From positions 1 to 18,932 of the forward strand of contig SMVS01000150.1 of assembly GCA_004357435.1 (NCBI GenBank): DNA of 18,932 nt, in the 5' to 3' direction. This stretch comes from Nitrospina sp. (GTDB lineage Bacteria; Nitrospinota; Nitrospinia; Nitrospinales; Nitrospinaceae). Positions 7,019 through 14,736 of this stretch are shown one piece after another (within the stretch, counting starts at the first letter, position 1; every line of letters starts with the position of its first letter). Below the pieces are notes generated by a model, which had not been told where the DNA came from, made no database searches, and was given only the letters and a program-made list of their open reading frames with translations. Made by a program: the position numbers and the translations under genes.

Positions 7019-7064
7019 CGAAAGGTGCGGTTGCGGGCTTTAAGCCCCGTTTTTGCCTGCCAGC
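7019..7064 (-). repeat. hairpin repeat, copy A (REP-like)
   Basis: On the minus strand this reads GCTGGCAGGC, an A-run, then a palindrome GGGCTT-A-AAGCCC (7036-7048), then GCAACCGCACCTTTCG. It begins 8 bp after the M23 stop codon. The shared outer blocks (GCTGGCAGG, CGCAACCG, CTTTCG/CTCTCG) define a repeat of about 46-49 bp with copy B. On the plus strand the stem is followed by CGTTTTT, like a terminator, but no plus-strand gene leads into it. Confidence 0.55.
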
Positions 7065-7071
7065 ACCACCA

Positions 7072-8220
7072 CTAACTTGCGGAAAGGTGAGCCTGGTAGA
7101 GGTCGACCGCTTTTTGATATTCCGCCATGGCCTGTTGGGGAATACGCCGTCGATATTTTTTATGGTATTTAAATGTGAAGGGATTATAAACCGTTTTTGC
7201 AGGCCCGCGGCTGTTAACTTCGTAATGGAGGTGAGGGGCAAAACTCCGCCCGGTGTTTCCGGAGTCCCCGATACGCTCTCCCTGCTTCACGTATTGACCG
7301 CGCCGGACGCGCACTTTGTCGAGATGCAGGTAGAGCGTCTTCACGCCCTCTGCCGGGTGATCGAGCTCAATGCAGTAACCGTTTTTCTCCCGGTTCCAGT
7401 TGACCCGGGTCACCCGGGCATCAAAACTGGCAAACAGGGGAGTGCCCACCGGAGCCTTGAAGTCCGTTCCCCGATGCCCCCGGACCTTGCCTTTTCGAAA
7501 ATCCCCCGGCAGAGAGGTGATCTCCGAGTAATCGTGGATAGGAGCATTGCTTTTCTTAAGCCGAGGAAATGCTTCTTTTCCCGAGGCTTCAAAATAGGAA
7601 CCAGATGATGAAGCAAACGCCTTGAAAAAATTGATTTCAAACTTTTTCTTCAAATAACCACTGTCATAAACCAACTTCAGGATTCGAAAATGTTCCGGGC
7701 CTTCAATCATTTTATAAATTATATGCAGGCTGTCCCCCGGACGCATTTCGCTGTGAATGTCCACAAACCATGCCAGCAGACGGGCGATGTGCGCCGTCAG
7801 GCGAACGCAATCGGGTTGGGCTATTTTCCGGCATACCGAAAAGCTCAGAGAATTTTTCACTTTTAATTTGAGCGTGCGCCAACCTAGGTGGGAAATCCTG
7901 GGCGACGGCACCCAAGACACTTTCCTGGGTTCAAACTGCTCTACAAAGTTTAAACCCGGGGCGGCGATCGACTGCGCCGGGATCGCGGAGCCTGCGGGCA
8001 AAACAGCCGTTTCCGCCATCACATTCAACAACTCCGCTTTATGAACCGGCTCCGGGTCAAAAAAATTCTGGTCCTTGGAAAAAAAATAGAACGCTGCATT
8101 CACCAACATCAGGTTGAACAGAAATATCATAACTCCTTTAAATAAAGGAAGTTTTTTCTTGGGCAATTCCTGTTTTTCTAAAAGTGAGGGACGTTCCCGG
8201 GAGATTCGAAATAAACTCAT
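7072..8220 (-). CDS. membrane-anchored M23 (LytM) peptidoglycan endopeptidase, MepM/Csd3-like
   Basis: 382 residues. A basic cytoplasmic start is followed by one uncleaved membrane helix (about 27-47), so the rest lies in the periplasm. After a linker, residues about 140-235 resemble the MepM/Csd3 middle domain (WFVDIHSEMRPGDSLHIIY). The M23 domain (about 236-350) has zinc ligands H249 and D253 in HRGTDFKAPVGTP and H332 in HLHYE, plus catalytic histidines H299 (YLHL) and H330. All are present, so it should be active as a D,D-endopeptidase that cuts cross-links. Residues 351-382 are a basic helical tail. No LysM domain was seen. The ATG at 8220 lacks a ribosome-binding site and overlaps the stop of a tiny upstream frame. 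A good promoter lies at 8309-8337. mtgA follows after 235 bp of repeats. Confidence 0.88.
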   Translation of the reverse strand: MSLFRISRERPSLLEKQELPKKKLPLFKGVMIFLFNLMLVNAAFYFFSKDQNFFDPEPVHKAELLNVMAETAVLPAGSAIPAQSIAAPGLNFVEQFEPRKVSWVPSPRISHLGWRTLKLKVKNSLSFSVCRKIAQPDCVRLTAHIARLLAWFVDIHSEMRPGDSLHIIYKMIEGPEHFRILKLVYDSGYLKKKFEINFFKAFASSSGSYFEASGKEAFPRLKKSNAPIHDYSEITSLPGDFRKGKVRGHRGTDFKAPVGTPLFASFDARVTRVNWNREKNGYCIELDHPAEGVKTLYLHLDKVRVRRGQYVKQGERIGDSGNTGRSFAPHLHYEVNSRGPAKTVYNPFTFKYHKKYRRRIPQQAMAEYQKAVDLYQAHLSAS

Positions 8221-8288
8221 AACAATGCGTGGGCGGAGTGAGGTTCACATGGGCCAATGCCGTAACAAAGCCTCATATTTTGTTTCAT
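8217..8288 (-). CDS. possible 23-codon leader ORF overlapping the M23 start by ATGA
   Basis: In the leader of the M23 gene an ATG at 8288 opens 23 codons whose TGA overlaps the M23 start as ATGA. AGAGG lies just 1 nt before this ATG, or 13 nt before an in-frame second ATG (8276), both poor spacings. The peptide contains two cysteines and has no recognisable family. Translational coupling is possible because the M23 start has no ribosome-binding site of its own. It could equally be chance. Confidence 0.2.
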   Translation of the reverse strand: MKQNMRLCYGIGPCEPHSAHALL

Positions 8289-8308
8289 TCCTCTTAAAAA
8301 ACTTGTAT

Positions 8309-8337
8309 ATTATCGCAGAACAGCAACCGCCTGACAA
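8309..8337 (-). promoter_or_regulatory. sigma70-type promoter of the M23 gene
   Basis: On the minus strand TTGTCA (8337 to 8332), a 17-bp spacer and GATAAT (8314 to 8309) match consensus at 5 of 6 positions each. Transcription would start near 8302, giving a leader of about 80 nt that holds the small leader ORF. Confidence 0.65.
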
Positions 8338-8381
8338 GCAGAGAAAATCAAATAAGTCTAAATTTTTCAATTAATTATAAG

Positions 8382-9473
8382 ATGCCGTTTGAGCCGGAAA
8401 TCATCTATTTGGAACCCGAGGCCGAAGCTTATCCCCTGGCTCAGCGGGTCTTGCGGTCTTTTCCCCACACGCCGGTGGTGCGTGGCCGGCCCATGAGCGA
8501 GGTGGTGTCGGAGGTCCGGCAAACCTCCGCCGACGTGTTCGGCGCCGGGAAAAGGCAACTGGTGTTGTCTAAATTCAAAGGATCGTTTCTCAAAAAATGT
8601 CCCGGTATCAGCCCCGGTATGGTCTGTTGCAATTATTACATCGTCAACCTGATTAAAAATTGCATCTACGATTGCAGTTATTGTTTCCTCCAGGATTTCC
8701 TGGAGAACAATCCTGTGCTCAGCGCCTTCGTCAACGTGGAAGACCTTATAGAGGAACTGGAAGAGGTCTTCACCGCCCATCCTCAGCGTACTTTCCGGGT
8801 CGGCACGGGAGAGTTGACGGACAGCCTGGCCCTTGAGGCGATGCTCCCCTACTCCGACACCCTGATTCCATTTTTCAATAAACAAACCAATGCCGTTTTG
8901 GAACTGAAAACCAAATCCGACTGTGTGGAAAATCTGTTGCAACAGAAAGACCCGACCAACATCATAATTTCCTGGTCGCTGAACCCTGAGGAGATCGTGG
9001 CGCAGGAGGAAAAAGGCACTGCCAGTGTCCAACAGCGGCTGGAAGCGGCTCGCCGGTGTCAGGAAAAAGGCTACCGGGTGGGTTTCCATTTCGATCCGAT
9101 CCTCCTCTTTCCCGGATGGGAACGTGCCTATGAAGAATTGATCGATCTGGTTTTCCAGAAAACGATTGCTTCGAAAATCGAGTGGGTCAGCCTGGGAAGT
9201 TTTCGCTATCGGCCCAACTTAAAAAAAATCATCAAGGAGCGGCATCACGACACCCGGCTGTTTATTGCAGAGCATGTCGCTGGTGAGGATGGCAAGTTCC
9301 GCTACCTGCGGCCCTTGAGAAATCATGCTTACCAAACCATTCGAGCTCTTTTGAAAAAACGGTCCGAGGCCTTGAACATCTATCTCTGTATGGAAACGAA
9401 AGAAATCTGGGAGGGAGTGACCGGGCAACTGCCCCGGGCCGATCAAAAACTGGATCAGTTTTTTGATTTATAA
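8382..9473 (+). CDS. spore photoproduct lyase-family radical SAM protein (non-spore-former branch)
   Basis: 363 residues. The radical SAM cluster motif CxxxCxxC is C94, C98, C101 in NCIYDCSYCFLQ, preceded by a conserved-looking double cysteine C82-C83. FRVGTGELTDSL (138-149) occupies the place where Bacillus SplB carries its hydrogen-donating cysteine (C141); here there is no cysteine. It therefore belongs to the SPL-like branch seen in bacteria without spores, often labelled DNA photolyase, whose substrate is unknown. Repair of a thymine-dimer-type lesion is only a guess. Soluble, no targeting signal. The ATG at 8382 fits because EPEIIYLE...PLAQRVL right after it is typical of the family start, though the ribosome-binding site is weak. 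Its last 6 bp overlap the convergent dnaN stop end. Confidence 0.85.
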   Translation: MPFEPEIIYLEPEAEAYPLAQRVLRSFPHTPVVRGRPMSEVVSEVRQTSADVFGAGKRQLVLSKFKGSFLKKCPGISPGMVCCNYYIVNLIKNCIYDCSYCFLQDFLENNPVLSAFVNVEDLIEELEEVFTAHPQRTFRVGTGELTDSLALEAMLPYSDTLIPFFNKQTNAVLELKTKSDCVENLLQQKDPTNIIISWSLNPEEIVAQEEKGTASVQQRLEAARRCQEKGYRVGFHFDPILLFPGWERAYEELIDLVFQKTIASKIEWVSLGSFRYRPNLKKIIKERHHDTRLFIAEHVAGEDGKFRYLRPLRNHAYQTIRALLKKRSEALNIYLCMETKEIWEGVTGQLPRADQKLDQFFDL

Positions 9474-10574
9474 GCGCATTGGCATCACGATGCTCAGGTA
9501 ATCTTTGTCCTGATCCAACGTGATCAGGCAGGAGTGGTTCTGGTCCTTCAGGTTCAGAGTGATTTCCTCATCCTCAACGACACTCAGAATATCCAACACG
9601 TATTTGGCGTTGAGTCCGATCGAAATGTCCTGCCCCTTGTAGCTGATTTCCACTTCCTCACGGGCATCACCCAGCTCGGTGTTGTCTGAAATCAGGGTCA
9701 GCAGGCCCTGTTCGAATTCAAACCGGACCATTTTAGATTTTTCATCGGCCAGCAACGCCACCCGCTTGAGCGCATGAATCAGCGCCTGAGTGTTGACCGG
9801 AATCCGCACGTCGTTATCGGATGGAATGACTTGCCGGTAATTGGGGAATTTGCCGTCGATCTTCCTGGATAAAATAACCTCTTTGCCGTGAATGAAGGCC
9901 AACTGATTGTCCTTGACTGAAAACGCGTAAGATGCGTCCTCGTCTTCCAGCAGTTTGAGCAGCTCAGAGAGTAGTTTTTTGGGGAGCAGAAATCCCTGCG
10001 GTTCGCCCGTGGACGCCTTGCCTTTGACCGGGCGTTTGATGAAAGCCAATCGGTGACCATCGGTGCCCACCATATTGACATGGTCTTTTTCTCTTTCAAG
10101 GAGAAGGCCATTGAGAGCCTGTCGGCTTTCATCTGGAGAAATCGCGAAATAAGTTTTGCGGATCATCTCCTTCAACTGCTTTCCGCTAAATTCTATCAAA
10201 GCTTCTTCACTGTATTCAGGAAGCTTGGGGTAGTCCGAGGCGGGCAGGCCGGGCAGTCGAAACTTGGCTTTGCCGCATTTCAGCTTGACCCAATCATTGT
10301 CGCCGCGCACCAGGTGGACCTCCAAATTCGGGAGCTCTCTAAGAATATCAAACAGTTTTCTCGCGTTGAGCGTCACCGCCCCGGCGGCCACCACTTGGGC
10401 AGGAAGGAACCCCTTGATACCAATTTCCAGATCGGTGGCCTGAAGCAAGATCCCATCCTTTTCCGTAGCGATGTGAACGTGGGAAAGGATGGGCATGGTC
10501 CCCTTGGATTCAACAATTCCCTGAACTTTTTGCATGCCAGTCAGAAAAATGTCACGATCAATTTTGATTTCCAT
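9468..10574 (-). CDS. dnaN: DNA polymerase III beta subunit (sliding clamp)
   Basis: 368 residues, the standard length for the three-domain clamp that dimerises around DNA and tethers polymerase III, MutS, MutL and other partners. Recognisable parts are the N-terminal MEIKIDRDIFLTGMQKVQGIVESKG-type opening, the domain 1 LNARKLFDILRELP, the FRLPGLPASDYPKLP segment, the domain 2 start FAISPDESRQALNG and GTDGHRLA, and the invariant C-terminus PMRL. The ATG at 10574 has GGAG 7 nt upstream, and a consensus -35 lies at 10645-10650. Unusually, none of dnaA, recF or gyrB is next to it. It diverges from aroF and overlaps the SPL-like gene tail by 6 bp. I saw no DnaA-box cluster in the 254 bp upstream. 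Confidence 0.97.
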   Translation of the reverse strand: MEIKIDRDIFLTGMQKVQGIVESKGTMPILSHVHIATEKDGILLQATDLEIGIKGFLPAQVVAAGAVTLNARKLFDILRELPNLEVHLVRGDNDWVKLKCGKAKFRLPGLPASDYPKLPEYSEEALIEFSGKQLKEMIRKTYFAISPDESRQALNGLLLEREKDHVNMVGTDGHRLAFIKRPVKGKASTGEPQGFLLPKKLLSELLKLLEDEDASYAFSVKDNQLAFIHGKEVILSRKIDGKFPNYRQVIPSDNDVRIPVNTQALIHALKRVALLADEKSKMVRFEFEQGLLTLISDNTELGDAREEVEISYKGQDISIGLNAKYVLDILSVVEDEEITLNLKDQNHSCLITLDQDKDYLSIVMPMRL

Positions 10575-10620
10575 AGATCTTCTCCGGGAGGGGGTAGGCT
10601 AAAATGCGATCATCCGATTT

Positions 10621-10650
10621 GTAATTAACACAAATAAAAATACCTGTCAA
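10621..10650 (-). promoter_or_regulatory. candidate promoter of dnaN
   Basis: On the minus strand a perfect TTGACA (10650 to 10645) is followed, 15-17 bp on, by an AT-rich GTTAATTA stretch preceded by TG, which could serve as an extended -10. The -35 is strong; the exact -10 is ambiguous. Confidence 0.5.
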
Positions 10651-10773
10651 AACAATTATCTGCGCCACCCAGAAGCTTGCAAAACCCACCCGATCCCCGA
10701 TCATTTCAAACCCTGAAATCCCTTCCGCGCCGCGGCCACCCGCCACTTAAATACCGCAAAAAAAGGCTTTATC

Positions 10774-10803
10774 TTGACTTTATAAAATTCACCATGCTAC
10801 CTT
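10774..10803 (+). promoter_or_regulatory. candidate promoter of aroF
   Basis: TTGACT (10774-10779), an 18-bp spacer and an extended -10 TGC-TACCTT (hexamer 10798-10803). The surrounding 14 bp (10769-10782) are identical to the -35 region of the histone-like gene promoter. The leader would be about 20 nt with GAGG 6 nt before the ATG. Confidence 0.5.
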
Positions 10804-10828
10804 CTTACCGAGGAATACGAGGCCCATT

Positions 10829-11848
10829 ATGATTATTGTATTGAAGCCAGGCGCCACCCCGGAAAACATTGAAGCGGTTAAACAAAAGATCGTGGATTTG
10901 GGTTATAAGCCCCATGAGATCATCGGTGTGGAGCGCCAGGTGATCGGCGCGGTCGGCGGGGACGACCACCGCAAAGACCGTTTACAGGTGCTCGAATCCA
11001 TGGCTGGCGTGGAAGACGTCATCCCCATCCTCAAACCTTACAAACTGGCCAGTCGCGAGATGCACCATGCCTCTTCGGTGATCAATTGCGGCGGGGTAGA
11101 GGTCGGGGGCAACACCATCGCCCTGATGGCCGGGCCCTGCTCAGTGGAAAGCCGGGAGCAGTTGTGCGCCACCGCCGAGGCCGTTAAGAAAGCCGGCGCC
11201 AACATGATGCGGGGCGGCGCATTCAAGCCCAGAACGTCCCCCTACAGTTTTCAAGGCCTGGAGGAGGAGGGGCTGAAACTGCTGAAAGAAGCCAAGGAAC
11301 TGACCGGCCTGCCCATCGTGACCGAGGTCATGAATTCCACCGAGGTGGACCTCGTGGCACGCTACGCGGATGTCCTGCAGGTGGGAGCACGCAACGTTCA
11401 AAACTTTTCCCTGTTGAAGGAACTCGGCAAAGTGGACAAACCGGTTCTGCTCAAACGCGGCATGATGACCACCATCAAGGAGTTTTTGATGTCCGCGGAA
11501 TACATTCTGTCCGAAGGCAACCGGCAAGTCATCCTCTGCGAGCGTGGCATCCGGACTTTTGAGACGGCAACCCGCAACACGCTGGACCTCAGTTGCATTC
11601 CTGTTTTGAAAAAAGAAACCCACTTGCCCATCATTGTTGATCCGAGTCACGCCACCGGCCATTGGGACTTGGTGGAACCGATGGCCCGCGCCGCCATTGC
11701 GGCGGGCGCCGATGGCCTGATGATTGAAGTGCATCCGGACCCCATCAACGCTTATTCCGATGGGCCGCAATCGTTGAAGCCCGAAAAATTCGCGGCTCTG
11801 GTGGAAAACATCCGTCCCTTCATCAAATTGATGGGAAGGACTTTGTGA
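10829..11848 (+). CDS. aroF: 3-deoxy-7-phosphoheptulonate (DAHP) synthase, Thermotoga type with regulatory N-domain
   Basis: First committed enzyme of the shikimate pathway; condenses phosphoenolpyruvate and erythrose 4-phosphate. 339 residues. Residues 1-70 are a ferredoxin-like, ACT-related domain (starts MIIVLKPGAT) that in the Thermotoga maritima enzyme gives feedback inhibition by tyrosine and phenylalanine. The TIM barrel follows with GPCSVES (102-108), KPRTSPYSFQG (133-143), LLKRG (207-211), DPSHATG (271-277) and EVHPDP (300-305). Metal ligands are predicted at C104, H274, E300 and D311, each offset by two from the Thermotoga residues, so the site is intact. GAGG sits 6 nt before the ATG. 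It is probably transcribed alone, since 173 bp with a new promoter separate it from glnD. No other aro gene is in the window. Confidence 0.96.
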   Translation: MIIVLKPGATPENIEAVKQKIVDLGYKPHEIIGVERQVIGAVGGDDHRKDRLQVLESMAGVEDVIPILKPYKLASREMHHASSVINCGGVEVGGNTIALMAGPCSVESREQLCATAEAVKKAGANMMRGGAFKPRTSPYSFQGLEEEGLKLLKEAKELTGLPIVTEVMNSTEVDLVARYADVLQVGARNVQNFSLLKELGKVDKPVLLKRGMMTTIKEFLMSAEYILSEGNRQVILCERGIRTFETATRNTLDLSCIPVLKKETHLPIIVDPSHATGHWDLVEPMARAAIAAGADGLMIEVHPDPINAYSDGPQSLKPEKFAALVENIRPFIKLMGRTL

Positions 11849-11905
11849 GTCACCCCACCCCCTCCCACAATTTATTGAAAGCCTGGGACCTTGCGAGGCA
11901 TTTCC

Positions 11906-11932
11906 TTGAATCTCACCGCCTTATGCTATATT
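11906..11932 (+). promoter_or_regulatory. candidate extended -10 promoter of glnD
   Basis: TGC-TATATT (hexamer 11927-11932) is an extended -10 with 5 of 6 consensus bases, and TTGAAT (11906-11911) lies at a short 15-bp spacing. Transcription would start near 11939, about 80 nt before glnD. Confidence 0.45.
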
Positions 11933-12004
11933 CTGATGGAGCATTCCCAGCTATGATTTGGTTGAATGATTTTGTTCCAGAAAGGGTCTCCAAGGGCGCA
12001 CACC

Positions 12005-12025
12005 ATGGAAACTAATTTTCAATGA
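12005..12025 (+). CDS. possible six-codon leader peptide overlapping glnD by ATGA
   Basis: An ATG with AAGGG 8 nt upstream opens Met-Glu-Thr-Asn-Phe-Gln-stop, and its TGA overlaps the glnD start codon as ATGA. glnD has no good ribosome-binding site of its own, so stop-restart coupling is possible. The only support is spacing and overlap, so it may be chance. Confidence 0.22.
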   Translation: METNFQ

Positions 12026-14736
12026 CCGATTTGTATCTCTCCAATCGCACTCACGCCGAACAGTACCACCAAAAACTCCTGCATCAACTCAACAATTTGA
12101 TTCGACCCGATACGTTGCCAGGATGCCGTGACCCCGACCTGCAGACCTTTTACCTGGAATTCAAAAAAAGAATCGTTAATTTCGTCGCAGACGAAACCAA
12201 AAAACAAAAAAAGAAACTCTTGCATACGGACAACAGCCACCTGCTTCTGTTGGAGCGCACCGGTCTGATCGATGCCGTGGTACAAACCAGTTTTCGGACT
12301 GCCCTTTGGCTGGCCAATCGTGATCTTGAAATTCCGCTTGAAGAGGACAGCCTGCCTCTGGCATTAGTGGCCCGTGGAGGTTATGGACGCCAGGAAATGT
12401 ATTACAGCTCGGATGTGGATATCCACATCATCCAAAAAACCAGCGCCAGCGAAAAAGAAATAAATCAGACGGATCAGGTCATCCATTATTTCGATTACCT
12501 GCTCGTCTATCAGGATATTTTCCCCACCACCACCGGCACCGGGCCCTCCCAACTCAATACCGAAGACGAGGAATACAACCAGACCCGCCTTTCCATTTTT
12601 TATTCCCTGATGGAACATCGCATGGTGGCAGGAAATCCTTGGGTTTACAGCGAATTCAAAGGCTCAATCAAAGCCGCCAGCCTGGTCCACAAAGAACAGA
12701 TTTTGAAAGAATGCTTCAAACACAAAACCTATTTTGAGATTCAAAACACGGTGTTTCAACAAGAACCCAATATCAAAGAAGAGTTGAAGCGCTTGTATTG
12801 GGCCACCAGCCTGGTGCGGATTCGCGAGTCTCACGAGAAGATCAATCAATTCGAACTGCTGTCCGAGCTTTACAACAAACAGAAGCTGAGCACCCTGGCA
12901 TTCAAAAACATGCTAAATGGCCTCAACTTTCTATCCCGGGTCCGGCTGATCCTGCACTGCCATCAGACCGGGGCCCACCGGGACGTGATCAGTTACGAAG
13001 TGCGCGAAGTGGTCGCCGAAGCGATGGGTTTTAAAAACCAGGTCCGGGAATTTTTCCGCGAGTATTATTTTCAAGCCGCGTTGCCCATGAAACGGTATTG
13101 CAGAAACCTGTTCTGGGAAAGCATTACCTTCACGACCCGTCCTTCCAAAAAACTTTCCGGTGAGTTCGGTCTCAACTCCGAAAACCAGATCATTTTTTCC
13201 GAAGGTCATGAGAACCACTCCTGGGACCCTCCGACAGCCGTTTTTGATATATTCCTGTGGGTGGCACGCAAAAATTATTTCCTTTCCTATCCTGTCATTC
13301 GGAGCATCGAACTCAATTTAGACCGCATGACACCCTTATTCCAGAACTCCGCGGAAAAGGCTCAAGTGCAGATTTATTTCCAGAATTTCATTCGGGGCAA
13401 ATACTTTGCCAAGACCATTCGCTACCTACACGAATTTAAACTGCTCGAGCAGTATTTCATTCCTGAGTTTAAAAATTTAAGCGGTTTGCTTCAGGACATT
13501 TTTGTGCACATGTTTCCCACCGATATCCATGTGCTGGCGGCGCTCGATGAACTCAATAAACTGGAGATTGCCTCGGAGGCCGACCCGTTCCTGGTAGAGC
13601 TATATCAATCCCTGCGGGACCGGACCACCCTCAAACTTTCCGTGATTCTCCATGACATCGGCAAAGGAATCAAAACCAAGGGCGAAAATGAAGAACTGGT
13701 GGGCGCTCATGCCGTGCCGCTCATTCTGGAAAACCTGGGTTACGTGAAAAACCAGAAGCTGATAAAAGACGTGGCTTTCCTGGTTGAGAAACACTTGATG
13801 ATGAAGGATTTGATGTTGCTCGACCCGGATGAAGACGATACCTATGACATGATTTGGGATCTGGTCAACAAAGATGTTGATCGATTGAAAATGCTCATTC
13901 TGCTCACCTATGCCGATCGTGCCGGGACCAAGATGCGGATGTCGAAAAGCCAAATTGACCAACTCAAGTATTTCTACCAGAACACTCTGCACCATAAAAA
14001 AAAGGTGACCGTTCCCAAACCGGTGCAACACGAATTCATCAGCATGATCCGCCTGCCCAAGGATTTACAGTCTCAACTTCAAACCTATAATGAGTTCAAA
14101 AAATCCAAGGATGGTTTTGTAGCGGAGATGTTTTTCAAACAGGAGCGACCCTCCCAACTGGTGGTTTGCAGTCGAGACCACCAAGGTCTCCTTTTTAAAA
14201 TCTCCGCGGTGCTGGCCTTCAACAAGCTCAGCATTGTCGAAGCCAATATTCATACCCTGGGCAATAATGTTCTGGATGTGTTCAAAGTTTGCGATATTTC
14301 AGGGAACCCTGTTGAGTTCTCCAACTTTTTTTTCGTGCAGAAACAGATACTGGAAGACCTGAATAAAATTTTCATCGAAAATATTCCGATGTCCTCGCTT
14401 TACCAGGGACGTCCGCTGACCACAGGAATCGAAGAGGGCAAATACCGGGATATCAAACTGAAAATTTCTCTCATTGGAAATGCGGTGAAAGTTGAGACTC
14501 ATGATATTATTGGAACCGTCATGATGGAAACCAAAGTATTTGCGGAATTGAATATGGAAATACAACGATCCGTGATCCACACAAACTATGGAACCGCCTC
14601 CAATATTTTTTATGTGCGGCCGGAAGATGTGCGCCAAATAATGCGCGAAGAGCAAAAATTTAAAAAACTTCTCGCCAAAACTTTGGCCCCCCTGGTCCAC
14701 CCAGAGCCTATATTCCCTGACCAACCGGTACCTTAA
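12022..14736 (+). CDS. glnD: bifunctional PII uridylyltransferase / uridylyl-removing enzyme GlnD
   Basis: 904 residues, normal length. It senses glutamine and adds or removes UMP on PII (GlnB/GlnK), setting nitrogen assimilation. The nucleotidyltransferase site is ARGGYGRQEMYYSSDVDIHI with D131 and D133 as metal ligands. The linker helical domain follows. The HD phosphohydrolase domain that removes UMP has HD at 544-545 in LSVILHDIGKGIK, with GAHAVPLI downstream. Two C-terminal ACT domains bind glutamine: ACT1 (about 714-770, SRDHQGLLFKISAVL) is canonical, while ACT2 (about 812-875, THDIIGTVMMETKVF) has lost the usual D-R-P-G-L-L pattern. No PII gene is in the window. The ATG at 12022 is the first good start, with weak ribosome binding and a possible coupled leader. 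The TPR gene begins directly after the stop. Confidence 0.94.
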   Translation: MTDLYLSNRTHAEQYHQKLLHQLNNLIRPDTLPGCRDPDLQTFYLEFKKRIVNFVADETKKQKKKLLHTDNSHLLLLERTGLIDAVVQTSFRTALWLANRDLEIPLEEDSLPLALVARGGYGRQEMYYSSDVDIHIIQKTSASEKEINQTDQVIHYFDYLLVYQDIFPTTTGTGPSQLNTEDEEYNQTRLSIFYSLMEHRMVAGNPWVYSEFKGSIKAASLVHKEQILKECFKHKTYFEIQNTVFQQEPNIKEELKRLYWATSLVRIRESHEKINQFELLSELYNKQKLSTLAFKNMLNGLNFLSRVRLILHCHQTGAHRDVISYEVREVVAEAMGFKNQVREFFREYYFQAALPMKRYCRNLFWESITFTTRPSKKLSGEFGLNSENQIIFSEGHENHSWDPPTAVFDIFLWVARKNYFLSYPVIRSIELNLDRMTPLFQNSAEKAQVQIYFQNFIRGKYFAKTIRYLHEFKLLEQYFIPEFKNLSGLLQDIFVHMFPTDIHVLAALDELNKLEIASEADPFLVELYQSLRDRTTLKLSVILHDIGKGIKTKGENEELVGAHAVPLILENLGYVKNQKLIKDVAFLVEKHLMMKDLMLLDPDEDDTYDMIWDLVNKDVDRLKMLILLTYADRAGTKMRMSKSQIDQLKYFYQNTLHHKKKVTVPKPVQHEFISMIRLPKDLQSQLQTYNEFKKSKDGFVAEMFFKQERPSQLVVCSRDHQGLLFKISAVLAFNKLSIVEANIHTLGNNVLDVFKVCDISGNPVEFSNFFFVQKQILEDLNKIFIENIPMSSLYQGRPLTTGIEEGKYRDIKLKISLIGNAVKVETHDIIGTVMMETKVFAELNMEIQRSVIHTNYGTASNIFYVRPEDVRQIMREEQKFKKLLAKTLAPLVHPEPIFPDQPVP

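Noticed and set aside
7031..7055. Rho-independent terminator on the plus strand (GGGC stem then CGTTTTT)
   Set aside because: No plus-strand gene reads into it, and on the minus strand there is no T-run after the stem. It is better explained as part of the repeat.
6645..7241. 198-codon minus-strand frame across the repeat region
   Set aside because: It overlaps mtgA and the M23 gene in another frame, contains translated repeat sequence, and has no family resemblance.
10575..10828. Replication origin next to dnaN
   Set aside because: No cluster of TTATNCACA-type DnaA boxes and no AT-rich unwinding repeats, only ordinary promoter elements.
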